From positions 124,001 to 188,000 of the forward strand of contig CBDDRC010000012.1 of assembly GCA_965232985.1 (NCBI GenBank): a stretch of DNA of 64,000 bases, read 5' to 3'. This document shows positions 26,098-35,576 of the stretch, piece by piece; the first letter of the stretch is position 1; every line of letters begins with the position of its first letter. This DNA comes from JADFDG01 sp965232985 (lineage in GTDB: Bacteria > Pseudomonadota > Gammaproteobacteria > Pseudomonadales > JADFDG01). The notes beneath the pieces are model-generated. The model did no database searches and was not told where the DNA came from. It worked only from the letters and a program-made list of their open reading frames with translations. The position numbers and the translations under genes were made by a program.

Positions 26098-27756
26098 TCA
26101 CATATTGGGATAATTCGGCCCGCCGCCGCCTTCGGGCACTACCCAGTTGATGTTTTGGGCCGGATCCTTGATGTCGCAGGTTTTGCAGTGCACGCAGTTC
26201 TGCGCGTTGATCTGGAAGCGCTTCGAACCGTCGGTGTTGTCGACCACTTCGTACACGCCGGCCGGGCAGTAACGTTGCGCCGGCTCGTCGTACAGCGGCA
26301 GGTTTTTGGCGATCGGAATGGAAGGATCCTGCAACTGCAGGTGGCAGGGCTGGTCTTCCTCATGGTTGGTGTTGGAGAGGAACACCGAGCTCAACTTGTC
26401 GAAACTGATGACGCCATCGGGTTTTGGATAAGTGGGTTTCGTGCATTCGGCCGCGGGCTTGAGAGTGGCGTGGTCGGGAATGGGATCTTGCAGCGTGAAG
26501 GGCAGCTTGCCCTTGAAGATTTTCTGGTCGATGAACGCATAAGCTGAACCGAGGAAAGTTCCGAACTTGTGCATCGCCGGGCCAACGTTGCGGGCGGCGA
26601 ACAATTCCTCTGCGGCCCAACTGTTGCGAAAGGCTTCCGGATAGGTATTGAGTTCCTTGCCGCCGGTGTCGCCGTTGCTCACGGCAGCGAAAACCGCTTC
26701 CGCCGCCAGCATGCCGGTTTTCATCGCGGTGTGGCTGCCCTTGATGCGCGGGAAGTTCATGAAGCCGGCATCGTCACCGGCGAGCATACCGCCGGGGAAT
26801 ACCAGTTTCGGAATCGCCTGCCAGCCGCCCTTGTTGATCGCGCGCGCACCATAGGAAATGCGCTTGCCGCCGGCAAGGTATGCCTTGATGAGCGGATGCG
26901 TCTTCCAGCGCTGCATTTCGTCGAATGGCGACAGATGCGGGTTGGAATAGGACAGATCGGTAATGAGGCCGAGCGTAACCTGACCGTTTTCCAGGTGATA
27001 GAGGAAACCACCGCCCGAGGCGCCGGGTGCCGTCAGCGGCCAGCCCATGGTGTGGATGACCAGACCGGGCTTGTGTTTGGTCGGGTCGATATCCCACAGC
27101 TCCTTGATGCCGAGGGCGTAATGCTGCGTACCCGAATTTTTCTCCAGGCCGAAGTGTTTCAGCAGTTGCTTACCGAGATGACCGCGGCAGCCTTCGGCGA
27201 AAATCGTGTACTTCGCGTGCAGTTCCATGCCCGGCGCGTAGCTGGCCTTTTTCTCGCCGTTGTGGCCGATACCCATATCGCCGGTGGCGATACCCTTCAC
27301 CGAGCCGTCGTCGTTGAACAGCACTTCGGTGGCCGCGAAGCCCGGGAACACCTGGATGCCCAGCGCCTCGGCCTGCTGCCCCAGCCAGCGGCAGACGTTG
27401 CCCAGGGAAATCACCTGATTGCCGTCGTTGTGCAGGCTGGGTGGCACGAAGAAATGGGGAACCTCGATGCCTTTCTCCGGCGAGGTCATGAACCAGACCT
27501 GATCGCCGCTGACGGGCGCCTTGAACGGGCAGCCCAGTTCCTGCCAGTTCGGGAAGAGCTCGTGCATCGCCCGCGGGTCCATGACTGCCCCGGAAAGGAT
27601 ATGGGCGCCGACCTCGGAGCCTTTCTCGACGACGACGACGTTCAGTTCGGTGCCTTTTGCCTGGGCCAGCTGGCCCAGACGGCAGGCGGCGGCCAGGCCG
27701 GATGGACCGGCGCCGACGATGACAACGTCGACTTCCATTGCTTCGCGATGCGACAT
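26098..27756 (-). CDS. etfD: Electron transfer flavoprotein-ubiquinone oxidoreductase
   Basis: Inner-membrane FAD/4Fe-4S enzyme that passes electrons from ETF to the quinone pool during acyl-CoA oxidation. The 552-residue protein has the FAD motif VVIVGAGPSGLAAA from about residue 10 and the C-terminal iron-sulfur cysteines (CPAGVYE, then CVHCKTC). ATG at 27756 follows GAGGAA at a normal distance; the open frame before it has no homology. Divergent from etfBA, and functionally tied to the acyl-CoA dehydrogenases in this window. Confidence 0.95.
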   Translation of the reverse strand: MSHREAMEVDVVIVGAGPSGLAAACRLGQLAQAKGTELNVVVVEKGSEVGAHILSGAVMDPRAMHELFPNWQELGCPFKAPVSGDQVWFMTSPEKGIEVPHFFVPPSLHNDGNQVISLGNVCRWLGQQAEALGIQVFPGFAATEVLFNDDGSVKGIATGDMGIGHNGEKKASYAPGMELHAKYTIFAEGCRGHLGKQLLKHFGLEKNSGTQHYALGIKELWDIDPTKHKPGLVIHTMGWPLTAPGASGGGFLYHLENGQVTLGLITDLSYSNPHLSPFDEMQRWKTHPLIKAYLAGGKRISYGARAINKGGWQAIPKLVFPGGMLAGDDAGFMNFPRIKGSHTAMKTGMLAAEAVFAAVSNGDTGGKELNTYPEAFRNSWAAEELFAARNVGPAMHKFGTFLGSAYAFIDQKIFKGKLPFTLQDPIPDHATLKPAAECTKPTYPKPDGVISFDKLSSVFLSNTNHEEDQPCHLQLQDPSIPIAKNLPLYDEPAQRYCPAGVYEVVDNTDGSKRFQINAQNCVHCKTCDIKDPAQNINWVVPEGGGGPNYPNM

Positions 27757-28029
27757 GGGGATTCCTCGACAGGTTTCGCGACGGGACTCCACGCCCGAAA
27801 CGGGCGGGGGCAAAAAAACCGGCCGCGAGTATATCGAAAGGGTCGGGGGGCGCGCTATTGACCTTGGGGGTATCGGTAGTCAACATACGCGCGCCTTGCG
27901 GCCACCTGCTATCAAACACCGCGCGACACCGCGCGCGGGCCCGCTGCACCCGATTTCTCTTCGTGCGCCCCGGCTGCACGGGGCCGCAGGTTCCAAGCAA
28001 CCTTATTACCCGAGTTACCCGAGGTTTTC
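27757..28029. promoter_or_regulatory. Divergent etfD / etfBA control region
   Basis: 273 bases between divergent genes. A TTGACC (27858-27863) followed 17 bases later by CAACAT is a weak candidate promoter for etfBA. A small GCCCG/CGGGC hairpin lies at 27793-27805. No fatty-acid regulator operator (e.g. PsrA-like CAAAC/GTTTG) was recognised. Confidence 0.35.
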
Positions 28030-28779
28030 ATGAAAGTGCTCGTAGCGATCAAGCGCGTTGTCGATTACAACGTGAAGGTGCGCGTGAAGGCCGACCAGAC
28101 CGGAGTCGATCTCGCGAACGTAAAGATGGCGATGAATCCGTTTTGCGAAATCGCCGTCGAGGAAGCGGTACGTCTGAAGGAAAAAGGCGTCGTGACCGAA
28201 ATCATCGTCGTCAGCGTCGGCAGGAAGGAAACCCAGGAGCAATTGCGCACGGCCCTTGCACTCGGTGCGGATCGCGCGATTCTGGTGGAAACGGAAGTTG
28301 AAGTTCACCCGCTGGGCATCGCCAAGGCGCTCAAGGCCATCGTTGACAAGGAAGATGTGAAGCTCGTCATCCTCGGCAAGCAGGCTATCGACGATGACAA
28401 CAACCAGACCGGCCAGATGCTGGCGGCCCTGATGGGTGCTGCGCAGGGTACTTTCGCTTCGAAGATTGAAATTGCGGGCGACAAGATGAAAGTCATCCGC
28501 GAAATTGACGGCGGCCTGCAAACCGTCGATCTGCAGCTCCCGGCGATTGTTACTACCGATCTGCGCCTGAATGAGCCGCGCTATGCGTCGCTGCCGAACA
28601 TCATGAAAGCCAAGAAGAAGGATCTTCAAACCGTGACTCCGGCGGAGCTGGGCGTTGATGTTGCGCCACGTACGAAGACGCTCAAAGTTGAGCCACCGGC
28701 GGATCGCAAGGCCGGCATCAAGGTGAAGACCGTCGATGAGCTGGTCGACAAGCTCAAGAATGAAGCCAAAGTCATTTAA
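28030..28779 (+). CDS. etfB: Electron transfer flavoprotein beta subunit
   Basis: Small subunit of the ETF heterodimer that accepts electrons from acyl-CoA dehydrogenases. The 249-residue protein begins MKVLVAIKRVVDYNVKVRVK and contains CEIAVEEAVRLKE and the AMP-binding LGKQAIDDDNNQTGQM region. Followed by etfA after 24 bases in one operon. Confidence 0.96.
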   Translation: MKVLVAIKRVVDYNVKVRVKADQTGVDLANVKMAMNPFCEIAVEEAVRLKEKGVVTEIIVVSVGRKETQEQLRTALALGADRAILVETEVEVHPLGIAKALKAIVDKEDVKLVILGKQAIDDDNNQTGQMLAALMGAAQGTFASKIEIAGDKMKVIREIDGGLQTVDLQLPAIVTTDLRLNEPRYASLPNIMKAKKKDLQTVTPAELGVDVAPRTKTLKVEPPADRKAGIKVKTVDELVDKLKNEAKVI

Positions 28780-28803
28780 TCAGCCATTGGGGAATCGAAG
28801 CAC

Positions 28804-29733
28804 ATGGGCATCCTCGTCATTGCCGAACACGACAACACATCGATCAAGCCGGCGACGCTGAATACGGTGACGGCCGCTATGAAAATCGGTGGCGACATCC
28901 ACATTCTCGTTGCCGGTGCCGGTTGTGGCGCGGCGGCGCAGGCCGCTGCAAAAATCGCCGGTGTTGCCAAGGTGCTGGTTGCCGACGACGCGGCCTACGC
29001 CAACCAATTGGCCGAAAATATGGGCAAGCTGATCGCCGGTCTGGGTGCCAACTACTCGCATGTGCTCGCGCCGGCCACTGCCAACGGCAAGAATTTTTTG
29101 CCGCGCGTTGCTGCACTGCTTGATGTGGAGCAGATTTCGGAAATCCAGTCGGTGGAGTCTGCCGATACGTTCAAGCGCCCGATCTACGCCGGTAATGCGA
29201 TTGCTACCGTGCAGTCTGCCGACAAAATCAAGGTCATCACCGTACGCCCGACCGGCTTTGACGCCGCGAAAGCCGAAGGCGGTTCGGCCACACTCGAGAA
29301 CGTCGCCTCGGCCGGCAGCGCCGGTTTGTCCACGTTCGTTGGCGAAGAGCTGGCCAAATCGGATCGCCCGGAACTGACGGCGGCGAAGATCGTCGTCTCC
29401 GGCGGGCGTGGCATGCAGAACGGCGACAACTTCAAATTGCTGTATGCGCTGGCCGACAAGCTCGGTGCCGGTGTCGGAGCTTCGCGTGCCGCCGTTGATG
29501 CGGGCTTCGTGCCGAATGACATGCAGGTCGGGCAGACCGGCAAGGTGGTCGCGCCCTCGCTGTACATCGCGGTGGGTATTTCGGGTGCGATCCAGCATCT
29601 GGCCGGCATGAAGGACTCGAAAGTCATCGTCGCCATCAACAAGGACGAAGAAGCGCCGATCTTCCAGGTCGCCGATTACGGCTTGGTGGCAGACCTCTTC
29701 CAGGCAGTGCCGGAGCTGACCGGTAAGCTCTGA
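28804..29733 (+). CDS. etfA: Electron transfer flavoprotein alpha subunit
   Basis: FAD-binding subunit of ETF, 309 residues. The C-terminal FAD domain is clear: VVSGGRGMQNGDNF, GASRAAVDAGFVPNDMQVGQTGK, YIAVGISGAIQHLAGM and AINKDEEAPIFQVADYG. It follows etfB and ends before a strong terminator. With etfD it links beta-oxidation and leucine catabolism to respiration. Confidence 0.96.
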   Translation: MGILVIAEHDNTSIKPATLNTVTAAMKIGGDIHILVAGAGCGAAAQAAAKIAGVAKVLVADDAAYANQLAENMGKLIAGLGANYSHVLAPATANGKNFLPRVAALLDVEQISEIQSVESADTFKRPIYAGNAIATVQSADKIKVITVRPTGFDAAKAEGGSATLENVASAGSAGLSTFVGEELAKSDRPELTAAKIVVSGGRGMQNGDNFKLLYALADKLGAGVGASRAAVDAGFVPNDMQVGQTGKVVAPSLYIAVGISGAIQHLAGMKDSKVIVAINKDEEAPIFQVADYGLVADLFQAVPELTGKL

Positions 29734-29753
29734 GATCTGATTTGCATTGAGTG

Positions 29754-29790
29754 AAAGCAAAAACCCTGGCTTGGCCAGGGTTTTTGCTTT
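29754..29790 (+). terminator. Intrinsic terminator after etfA
   Basis: A 17-bp perfect stem: AAAGCAAAAACCCTGGC (29754-29770), loop TTG, and its complement ending GGGTTTTTGCTTT (29774-29790). Confidence 0.92.
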
Positions 29791-29881
29791 CGGCTGGTCG
29801 GGTTGCTTTCGGGGATCAAGGGGTTGCGCTATATTCCGGTACTGCCGTTGGGTCGCGTTGCGACCCCGGTGCGGGGGTGCC

Positions 29882-30526
29882 ATGAATAACAAGAATGCGT
29901 TGCCGCCACAGGCGCTTGCCGGGCTCGAGCCGTTTGGGCGTCGTGGCTTCCTGCGTACCGCCCTGATCGTCGGCACCACGGTGCTGGCCGGTTGCGCCAA
30001 TCTGCTCGGGGGCTTTGGCGGCAAGAAGGCCGAGTCCGGGGTGCTGCCTGCCGTTGATACCTCGTCGGCTCCGGAGCGTGCCAACGCCGACCAGTCGTTG
30101 AGCCCTGCCGAGCGTGCCGTGTTCGAGAAGCTGGTGCGGGCGATCATGCCACTTGAAGCGCATGGTTACCTTGACGCGCAGACCATACCGGTGATGGAAA
30201 ACATCGAGAATATGATTCGCGCGATGCCTCCCCAGCTTCGTGATCGGCTCAATCTTGCGCTCACCGCCTTTGACGCTGCCGCCATTCTGGTCAGTTTCAA
30301 GTTCCGGCGTTTTTCAGTGCTGTCTGATACCGAAGCGCTTGCCTATATCAATTCCTGGCATGAGGGTACCTTCATCCAGCGTGGGGCCATGACCAGCCTC
30401 AAGGTAATCGTGTGTGTGAACTACTGGCGCGATCAGCGTGCGGCAGTGAAGATCGATTACGACGGCCCAGTTACCGAAAAGTGGGGTGTGCCGCGATTGG
30501 GTAACCAGTTGCTGCCGCGCGCCTAG
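29882..30526 (+). CDS. Tat-exported lipoprotein, small subunit of a GMC-type dehydrogenase
   Basis: Predicted 214-residue protein with a twin-arginine signal (RRGFLRTALIVG, Arg20-Arg21) ending in a lipobox LAGC (Cys38), so a Tat lipoprotein. The mature part resembles the gluconate-2-dehydrogenase subunit 3 type: a helical ~170-residue domain that accompanies large GMC flavoproteins and often directs them through Tat. It lies 54 bases before a GMC oxidoreductase lacking its own signal, consistent with partner export. ATG at 29882 is chosen since the frame upstream runs through the etfA terminator. Confidence 0.72.
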   Translation: MNNKNALPPQALAGLEPFGRRGFLRTALIVGTTVLAGCANLLGGFGGKKAESGVLPAVDTSSAPERANADQSLSPAERAVFEKLVRAIMPLEAHGYLDAQTIPVMENIENMIRAMPPQLRDRLNLALTAFDAAAILVSFKFRRFSVLSDTEALAYINSWHEGTFIQRGAMTSLKVIVCVNYWRDQRAAVKIDYDGPVTEKWGVPRLGNQLLPRA

Positions 30527-30580
30527 GTGTTGTAATACCATTTTTCGCAACAAGAATAATAAAGAACAAGAAGAAGACCC

Positions 30581-32203
30581 ATGACCTCGACACGGCTCCT
30601 GTTCAAGGAAGTTCCCCGCGACGGCATTCCGGTCACTACCAGCAAAGACATTGCCGCCGATCCGACCCGTGGTGGTGCGGTGGTGCGGGTGTCTGCTGAC
30701 GTGGTGGTAGTTGGTTCGGGTTCCGGTGGTGCCGTGATGGCCTACGAGCTTGCGCGTACCGGCAAGCGTGTCGTGGTCCTGGAAGCAGGCCCTTATGTGC
30801 CGAGCTCAATGTTCAACGAGAATTTCTCCGATGCATTGGGTCGTATGTATGTATCAGAGGGCGCGCAGGCCAACACTTGGGGAGATCTGCTGGTCGAGCA
30901 GGGCGGTTGCATTGGTGGGTCCTCCAACATCGGCGCCACCATTTCCCAGCGTGCACCGGCCTGGAAATTTGCCGAGTGGGCTGATCGTTTCAATATCAAG
31001 GAAATCAGCGCAAAGGCGCTGGAACCGCACTATGAAAAACTCGAACGACGCCTTTATGTGCATGATAACGAAGCGCACGAAATCAACGAATGTGCCAACA
31101 AGATTGTGCAGGGCTGCGAGCGTTTGGGGTACGAGTGGAAGCCGGCTCGACGCAATGTAAAACAGTGTGCGCTCACCGGTTTTTGCCTGGCAGGTTGCCC
31201 TTCCGATCGCAAGATGTCGATGTTGGTAACCTATCTGCCATGGGCAATTGCCGAGGGCGCAAAGCTCTATGCCGATACGCGGGTGACGCGGGTGCGCACA
31301 GTCAATAGCCGCGCAACGGGTGTTGATGCTGAAGTAATCGACCGTGAGAGTGGCCGCAAGGTTGCCAATCTGCGGGTCGATGCGCAGATCGTGGTGCTGG
31401 CATCAGGTGCACTGCAAACACCGCAGATACTGCAACGCTCGAACTATCCGGATTATGGCGATCAGGTCGGGCGTAATTTTGCCGGCCATCCGATGGTGCA
31501 GGTGGTTGGGAAATTTCCGGAACCTGTGTATGGCTGGCGTGGTGCGCTCACTGGCGTCGTCATCGAGCAGTTTCTTGAGCCGGCCCAGGGCGGCTACATG
31601 TTTTACTCGGGTCTGTCCGGCCCGGAGCAGGTGTTGACAGCGCATGAACACGGTTCTGGCGAGGAACACATCGCCTTCATGCGCGACTTCAAAATGTACT
31701 CGGGTCTCAACGCCTTTGTGCAGGACGACAATCATGGCCGTATTCGTTGGGTGGATAAGGGCAATGGCCAGGGCGAGCAGCGTATCCAGTGGCAGCTTTC
31801 CCGCGAGGATGTTGAGAATCTCAAGAAGGCGTCGGCCATTGCTGCACGCATCTACTTTGCGGCCGGTGCGCAAAAGGTCTACCTGCCGACATTCCAGAAG
31901 CTCGCCGCCAACAGCGTGTTTGAGCTTGATGATCTGATCAAGAAGATCGAGTACGGTGTGCAGGGGATGTTCACGTTCCGCACCATGTCCATACACCCGC
32001 AGGGTACGGCGCGCCTAGGCGCTGATCCGCAGTACTCCGTGGTCAAGCCAACCGGTGAGACACACGAAATTTCCGGATTGTTCATCGCCGATGCCAGCCT
32101 GATTCCGTCGGGCCTGGTGGTCTCGCCGCAGATGACCGTGCATGCGCTGGCGAGTTACATCGCCGAGCACATCAACAGCAACGAGCGTAATTACTTCGTC
32201 TGA
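30581..32203 (+). CDS. GMC-family oxidoreductase (large subunit)
   Basis: FAD-dependent dehydrogenase/oxidase of 540 residues acting on an alcohol or sugar-like substrate. The FAD motif VVVVGSGSGGAVMAYELA begins near residue 41; EQGGCIGGSSNIGATIS and the C-terminal HPQGTARLGADP / FIADASLIPSGLVVSPQMTVHALA motifs are GMC signatures. A cysteine cluster CALTGFCLAGCP near residue 195-210 is of the type seen in membrane-bound alcohol dehydrogenases. No signal peptide; probably exported with the preceding Tat lipoprotein. Its 3' end overlaps the convergent kinase gene by 13 bases. Confidence 0.87.
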   Translation: MTSTRLLFKEVPRDGIPVTTSKDIAADPTRGGAVVRVSADVVVVGSGSGGAVMAYELARTGKRVVVLEAGPYVPSSMFNENFSDALGRMYVSEGAQANTWGDLLVEQGGCIGGSSNIGATISQRAPAWKFAEWADRFNIKEISAKALEPHYEKLERRLYVHDNEAHEINECANKIVQGCERLGYEWKPARRNVKQCALTGFCLAGCPSDRKMSMLVTYLPWAIAEGAKLYADTRVTRVRTVNSRATGVDAEVIDRESGRKVANLRVDAQIVVLASGALQTPQILQRSNYPDYGDQVGRNFAGHPMVQVVGKFPEPVYGWRGALTGVVIEQFLEPAQGGYMFYSGLSGPEQVLTAHEHGSGEEHIAFMRDFKMYSGLNAFVQDDNHGRIRWVDKGNGQGEQRIQWQLSREDVENLKKASAIAARIYFAAGAQKVYLPTFQKLAANSVFELDDLIKKIEYGVQGMFTFRTMSIHPQGTARLGADPQYSVVKPTGETHEISGLFIADASLIPSGLVVSPQMTVHALASYIAEHINSNERNYFV

Positions 32204-34053
32204 TTTTGTATCGGCGCACTTGGGCCGGGCTGATTCGCAGCCGTTGTTGAGGCGTTTGCCGCCGGAAAGAGCCACTGCAGCAAGTGCTCCAGATCAACAA
32301 GACGTGCCGGCTTGGCGAGGAAGCTGCTCATGCCCGCGGCCTCTGCGGCGGCGCGGTGTTCCGGCAGGACATTGGCGCTGAGCGCGACGATTTTTGCTTT
32401 GCCACCGGCCTTGCGGATTTCCTGGGCTGCTTCAATGCCGCTCATCTGCGGCATCTGCAAATCCATCAGCACCAGATCGTAATGATCGCCGCGCGCGCGG
32501 GCGACGCCCTCGCGACCATCGGTGGCGATATCAACCCGGTGGCCGAGCGATTCCAGCATGCGCCGCGTCACCATCTGGTTCACCGGGTTGTCCTCGACGA
32601 CCAGAATGTGCAGGTTCTGGCGCGACCGATCCGTTACGGCGTTGGGGATCATGGCTGTCGTGCTTGCGGGGTCGGGAAGTTTTAGCGGCAGATGCAGCAT
32701 GAACTCGGTGCCTTGGCCGGGCACGCTGCGTACAGTGATATCGCCTTGCATCAATTCGACGAGTCGGCGGGTGATGGCCAGCCCGAGGCCGGCACCGCCA
32801 TAGGCACGCATGATTGAACTGTCTACCTGCGAGAACGGCTGATAGATCGCATCGATTTTTTCCGGTGCGATGCCGATGCCGGTGTCGCGCACGCGGATGA
32901 CGATTTCGCTGCGGTCGGTGATATCGATATCGAGCGTGACCTCACCTTCATGAGTGAACTTGATTGCATTCTTCAAGAGATTGGCAAGAATCTGCGAGTA
33001 GCGCGTGCGGTCGCCGAGGATACGCAATGGCAGATCGTCACCGAAATAGACATCAATCGTCACGCCTGCATGAATATCCGTGCGCAGCATGGTAATCATC
33101 TGTGTGGCAAGTTCGCGCAGATCAAACGCAGATTCGGTGAGCGGAATGGATTCGGCTTCGATATTGGAAAAATCGAGCACATCGTCAATGATACGCAGCA
33201 GATTGTTGCCATTATCGCGGATCAGATTGACGTACTCGCGCTGGGTATCGTCGAGGCGGGAGCTGCCGAGAAGGTCGGCGACGCCGATGACGCCGTTCAA
33301 GGGCGTGCGCAGTTCGTGGCTCATCACGGCGAGGAAATCGCTTTTGGCGCGTGTTGCGCGTTCGGCGGTATCGCGTGCCTGGCGTAGATCCTCGACGGTG
33401 CGACGCTGGTTTGCATAAAGCCAGATCAGGCTGCCGTACAGCGTCAGCAGCAACAGCAACGTTGCCCTTACTGCCCATTCGTAGCGCTGCTGTTGCACGG
33501 CAAGACGGGTGTAGACATCGAACACGGTGCGCTCATGGCGGGCCTGCAGTTCGCGGAAAGTGATGTAGAGCACATCGAGACGATCCGGTATCAATGTCAT
33601 GCTCGGCAGCGGCTTTTGCGCTGCCAGTGAGGCGGCAGCGGCATTGATGGCGACATCAAGCATTTCAATGGTGTTGATCTGCTCGGCAACATTGAGTGGC
33701 TCGAGCAGCTGCGCCCGGGTACCGGGCGCCAGCCACATGCCTTCGCGCAACAAGCCGAGGCTGGCATTGAGCACATCGCTGGCGTGATGCATCAAGTCGA
33801 CGTCGTGTTTCTGTATCGCGATCTCGACGGCTCGACGTGCCTGAACCATCGACAGCGCAGATTTTTGCAGTACCGAATTTGACTGGTAAAAGTTGAATTG
33901 AGTCTGAATCAGCATGTTGCTGGTGCTGGAGAGCCCCAGATGCAGAATGAACAGCACGACGATCAACGGAATGCCGAGCATCACCTGAATGCGGGCGATG
34001 CGCCGCAGCAGGCGACGCCAGAGGGAATCGTTAATGCGCATTGAACTCGACAT
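32191..34053 (-). CDS. Hybrid sensor histidine kinase/response regulator
   Basis: Inner-membrane signalling protein of 620 residues. Two transmembrane helices (about 24-42 and 195-213) enclose a ~150-residue helical periplasmic sensor. A HisKA domain has phospho-His246 in SHELRTPLNG, followed by HATPase_c (NLLKNAIKF, DTGIGI, GAGLGLAI), then a receiver domain with phospho-acceptor Asp531 in LVLMDLQMP. No Hpt or output domain is present, so it must pass phosphate to another protein. The start overlaps the preceding molybdopterin-domain-like gene by 23 bases, implying the two work together. Confidence 0.92.
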   Translation of the reverse strand: MSSSMRINDSLWRRLLRRIARIQVMLGIPLIVVLFILHLGLSSTSNMLIQTQFNFYQSNSVLQKSALSMVQARRAVEIAIQKHDVDLMHHASDVLNASLGLLREGMWLAPGTRAQLLEPLNVAEQINTIEMLDVAINAAAASLAAQKPLPSMTLIPDRLDVLYITFRELQARHERTVFDVYTRLAVQQQRYEWAVRATLLLLLTLYGSLIWLYANQRRTVEDLRQARDTAERATRAKSDFLAVMSHELRTPLNGVIGVADLLGSSRLDDTQREYVNLIRDNGNNLLRIIDDVLDFSNIEAESIPLTESAFDLRELATQMITMLRTDIHAGVTIDVYFGDDLPLRILGDRTRYSQILANLLKNAIKFTHEGEVTLDIDITDRSEIVIRVRDTGIGIAPEKIDAIYQPFSQVDSSIMRAYGGAGLGLAITRRLVELMQGDITVRSVPGQGTEFMLHLPLKLPDPASTTAMIPNAVTDRSRQNLHILVVEDNPVNQMVTRRMLESLGHRVDIATDGREGVARARGDHYDLVLMDLQMPQMSGIEAAQEIRKAGGKAKIVALSANVLPEHRAAAEAAGMSSFLAKPARLVDLEHLLQWLFPAANASTTAANQPGPSAPIQNQTK

Positions 34054-34576
34054 CGATCACCTGCCAAATCCACTTTGGTGCATGCACCTGCATCCGCAGT
34101 TCATTTTCCCTGGTTTGTCGATAGATGATGCGTGCCGGCCCCTTATTGGCAACGCTCATGCGCGCGCCTTCGTTGCGGGTGGCCAGCAGAATTGGCAGCT
34201 TCTCCCACTCGCCGCGCTCGAACACCACGATGTAGTCGTTGATGGCGCGCATCCGTACCCGCTGGGCGTTCGGTGCCAGGGCGTTGACCAGATCCCGCAG
34301 CGCAATGCCCTGGTAATGGGTTTCGCTGCCACTGTAGGGATCGTCGATCACCCACTCGGTTGCGGGGGCGAGCGCATCGAGTTCATCGATCGACAGTGCC
34401 TGTTCCTTGCCGCTGAGTGCGCTGCCGTGCAGATGGATACGCGGCAGGCGGGCAGGCTGGGCCGTGGCCGCAATGGCTGGTGGTGCGGCCACTGTGCGCG
34501 CAGTAGCCGGCCCGGAGCCGGCGGCAATGGCCGGCAGGCTGGCGAGGGCAAGCAGGAAAATAAGGTCAGGTCGCAT
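34031..34576 (-). CDS. Periplasmic oxidoreductase molybdopterin-binding-domain-like protein
   Basis: Predicted 181-residue exported protein: signal peptide MRPDLIFLLALASLPAIAAG, then a domain like a truncated sulfite-oxidase/molybdopterin fold (LSIDELDALAP, HYQGIALRDLVNALAP, INDYIVVFERGEWEKLPILLATRNEG). The cofactor-binding cysteine of true molybdoenzymes is not seen, so it may be a binding rather than a redox protein. It overlaps the sensor kinase start and is probably its periplasmic signal input. ATG at 34576 is chosen for the signal peptide; the longer upstream frame lacks one. Confidence 0.65.
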   Translation of the reverse strand: MRPDLIFLLALASLPAIAAGSGPATARTVAAPPAIAATAQPARLPRIHLHGSALSGKEQALSIDELDALAPATEWVIDDPYSGSETHYQGIALRDLVNALAPNAQRVRMRAINDYIVVFERGEWEKLPILLATRNEGARMSVANKGPARIIYRQTRENELRMQVHAPKWIWQVIDVEFNAH

Positions 34577-34740
34577 GCGTGTTGTTCTTGTTTTGCATCT
34601 CGCTGGTCTGGCATGAAGATACCAGAAGGTACTCGCCTGTGGCGCGTTGCCTTGTGGCAGGGCTCGCAGAGGCGGCTGCCTGCTGCCGGCAGACCACGGT
34701 AGAGTACGGGGACTTGTCACGGGACTGCCAGGAGCGACAT

Positions 34741-35493
34741 ATGAAGGTAATTGGGTTTCTCAGCAATATGGCCGCGAGCAGCGTTAGTCTGGGGCGCGGC
34801 GTCGCCTGCAACCCGGCAGCACGCAAGCCGGCATTGGCATTGCTGCTGTACGACATGGAGGGCTGCCCGTTTTGCCGCATCGTGCGTGAAGCACTCACGG
34901 CGCTTGACCTCGACGCGATGATCCAGCCGTGCCCGCGCGGTGGCCGACGTTTTCGGCCGCAGGTACGTGAGATGGGCGGCAAGGAACAGTTCCCCTATCT
35001 GGTTGATCCGAATACCGGCGTGTCGCTGTATGAGAGTACGGACATCATCGATTATCTCTACACGACATATGGCGGCCGTGCCGTGCTGTCGCCGCTGCAA
35101 CTGAAACTGGTCAACTTGCCGACATCGTTTGCTGCTTCCGTGCTGCGTGCCGGCAGCGGCTTGCGGAAACGCCCGGCGAGCGTGCCGGACGAGCCGCTGG
35201 AATTATGGAGCTTCGAAGGCAGCCCGTTTGCGCGGCCGGTGCGTGAGCGGTTATGCGAAATGGAAATTCCGTATCTGCTGCACAATGTCGGCCGCACGGT
35301 CTGGCAGGACTGGGTGCCACCGCCGGTGCGCACACGACTGATTCCCGATTACCAGCCGACCGAACACAACCGTGTCGAATTGCTCGCCCATGCCGGCCAT
35401 GTTCAGGTGCCATACCTTTACGATCCGAACACCGATTACGGGTTGTTCGAATCTGCAGATATCCTCGCGTATCTGGACGAAGTGTACGGCTGA
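34741..35493 (+). CDS. Tandem glutathione S-transferase N-terminal (glutaredoxin-like) domain protein
   Basis: The 250-residue protein has two thioredoxin-fold GST-N domains in a row. The first (about residues 35-110) carries CPFC and FPYLVDPNTGVSLYESTDIIDYLYTTYG; the second (about 160-250) carries SPFARPVRERLCEMEIP and VPYLYDPNTDYGLFESADILAYLDEVYG without the Cys pair. No helical GST C-terminal domain follows. Such duplicated proteins are known but of unknown function; a disulfide or glutathione role is inferred. ATG at 34741 follows CAGGAG. Confidence 0.75.
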   Translation: MKVIGFLSNMAASSVSLGRGVACNPAARKPALALLLYDMEGCPFCRIVREALTALDLDAMIQPCPRGGRRFRPQVREMGGKEQFPYLVDPNTGVSLYESTDIIDYLYTTYGGRAVLSPLQLKLVNLPTSFAASVLRAGSGLRKRPASVPDEPLELWSFEGSPFARPVRERLCEMEIPYLLHNVGRTVWQDWVPPPVRTRLIPDYQPTEHNRVELLAHAGHVQVPYLYDPNTDYGLFESADILAYLDEVYG

Positions 35494-35576
35494 GTTGTTG
35501 CGTATTGCGGCGGGTATTTTCCGTGTATGTGTGGGAGCCTGTCTCGTCTGGATGATTTCCGGTGCAGGCGGCAGGC

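Noticed and set aside
26569..27861. 430-codon plus-strand frame opposite etfD
   Set aside because: Antisense to a clear ETF-QO gene; no homology.
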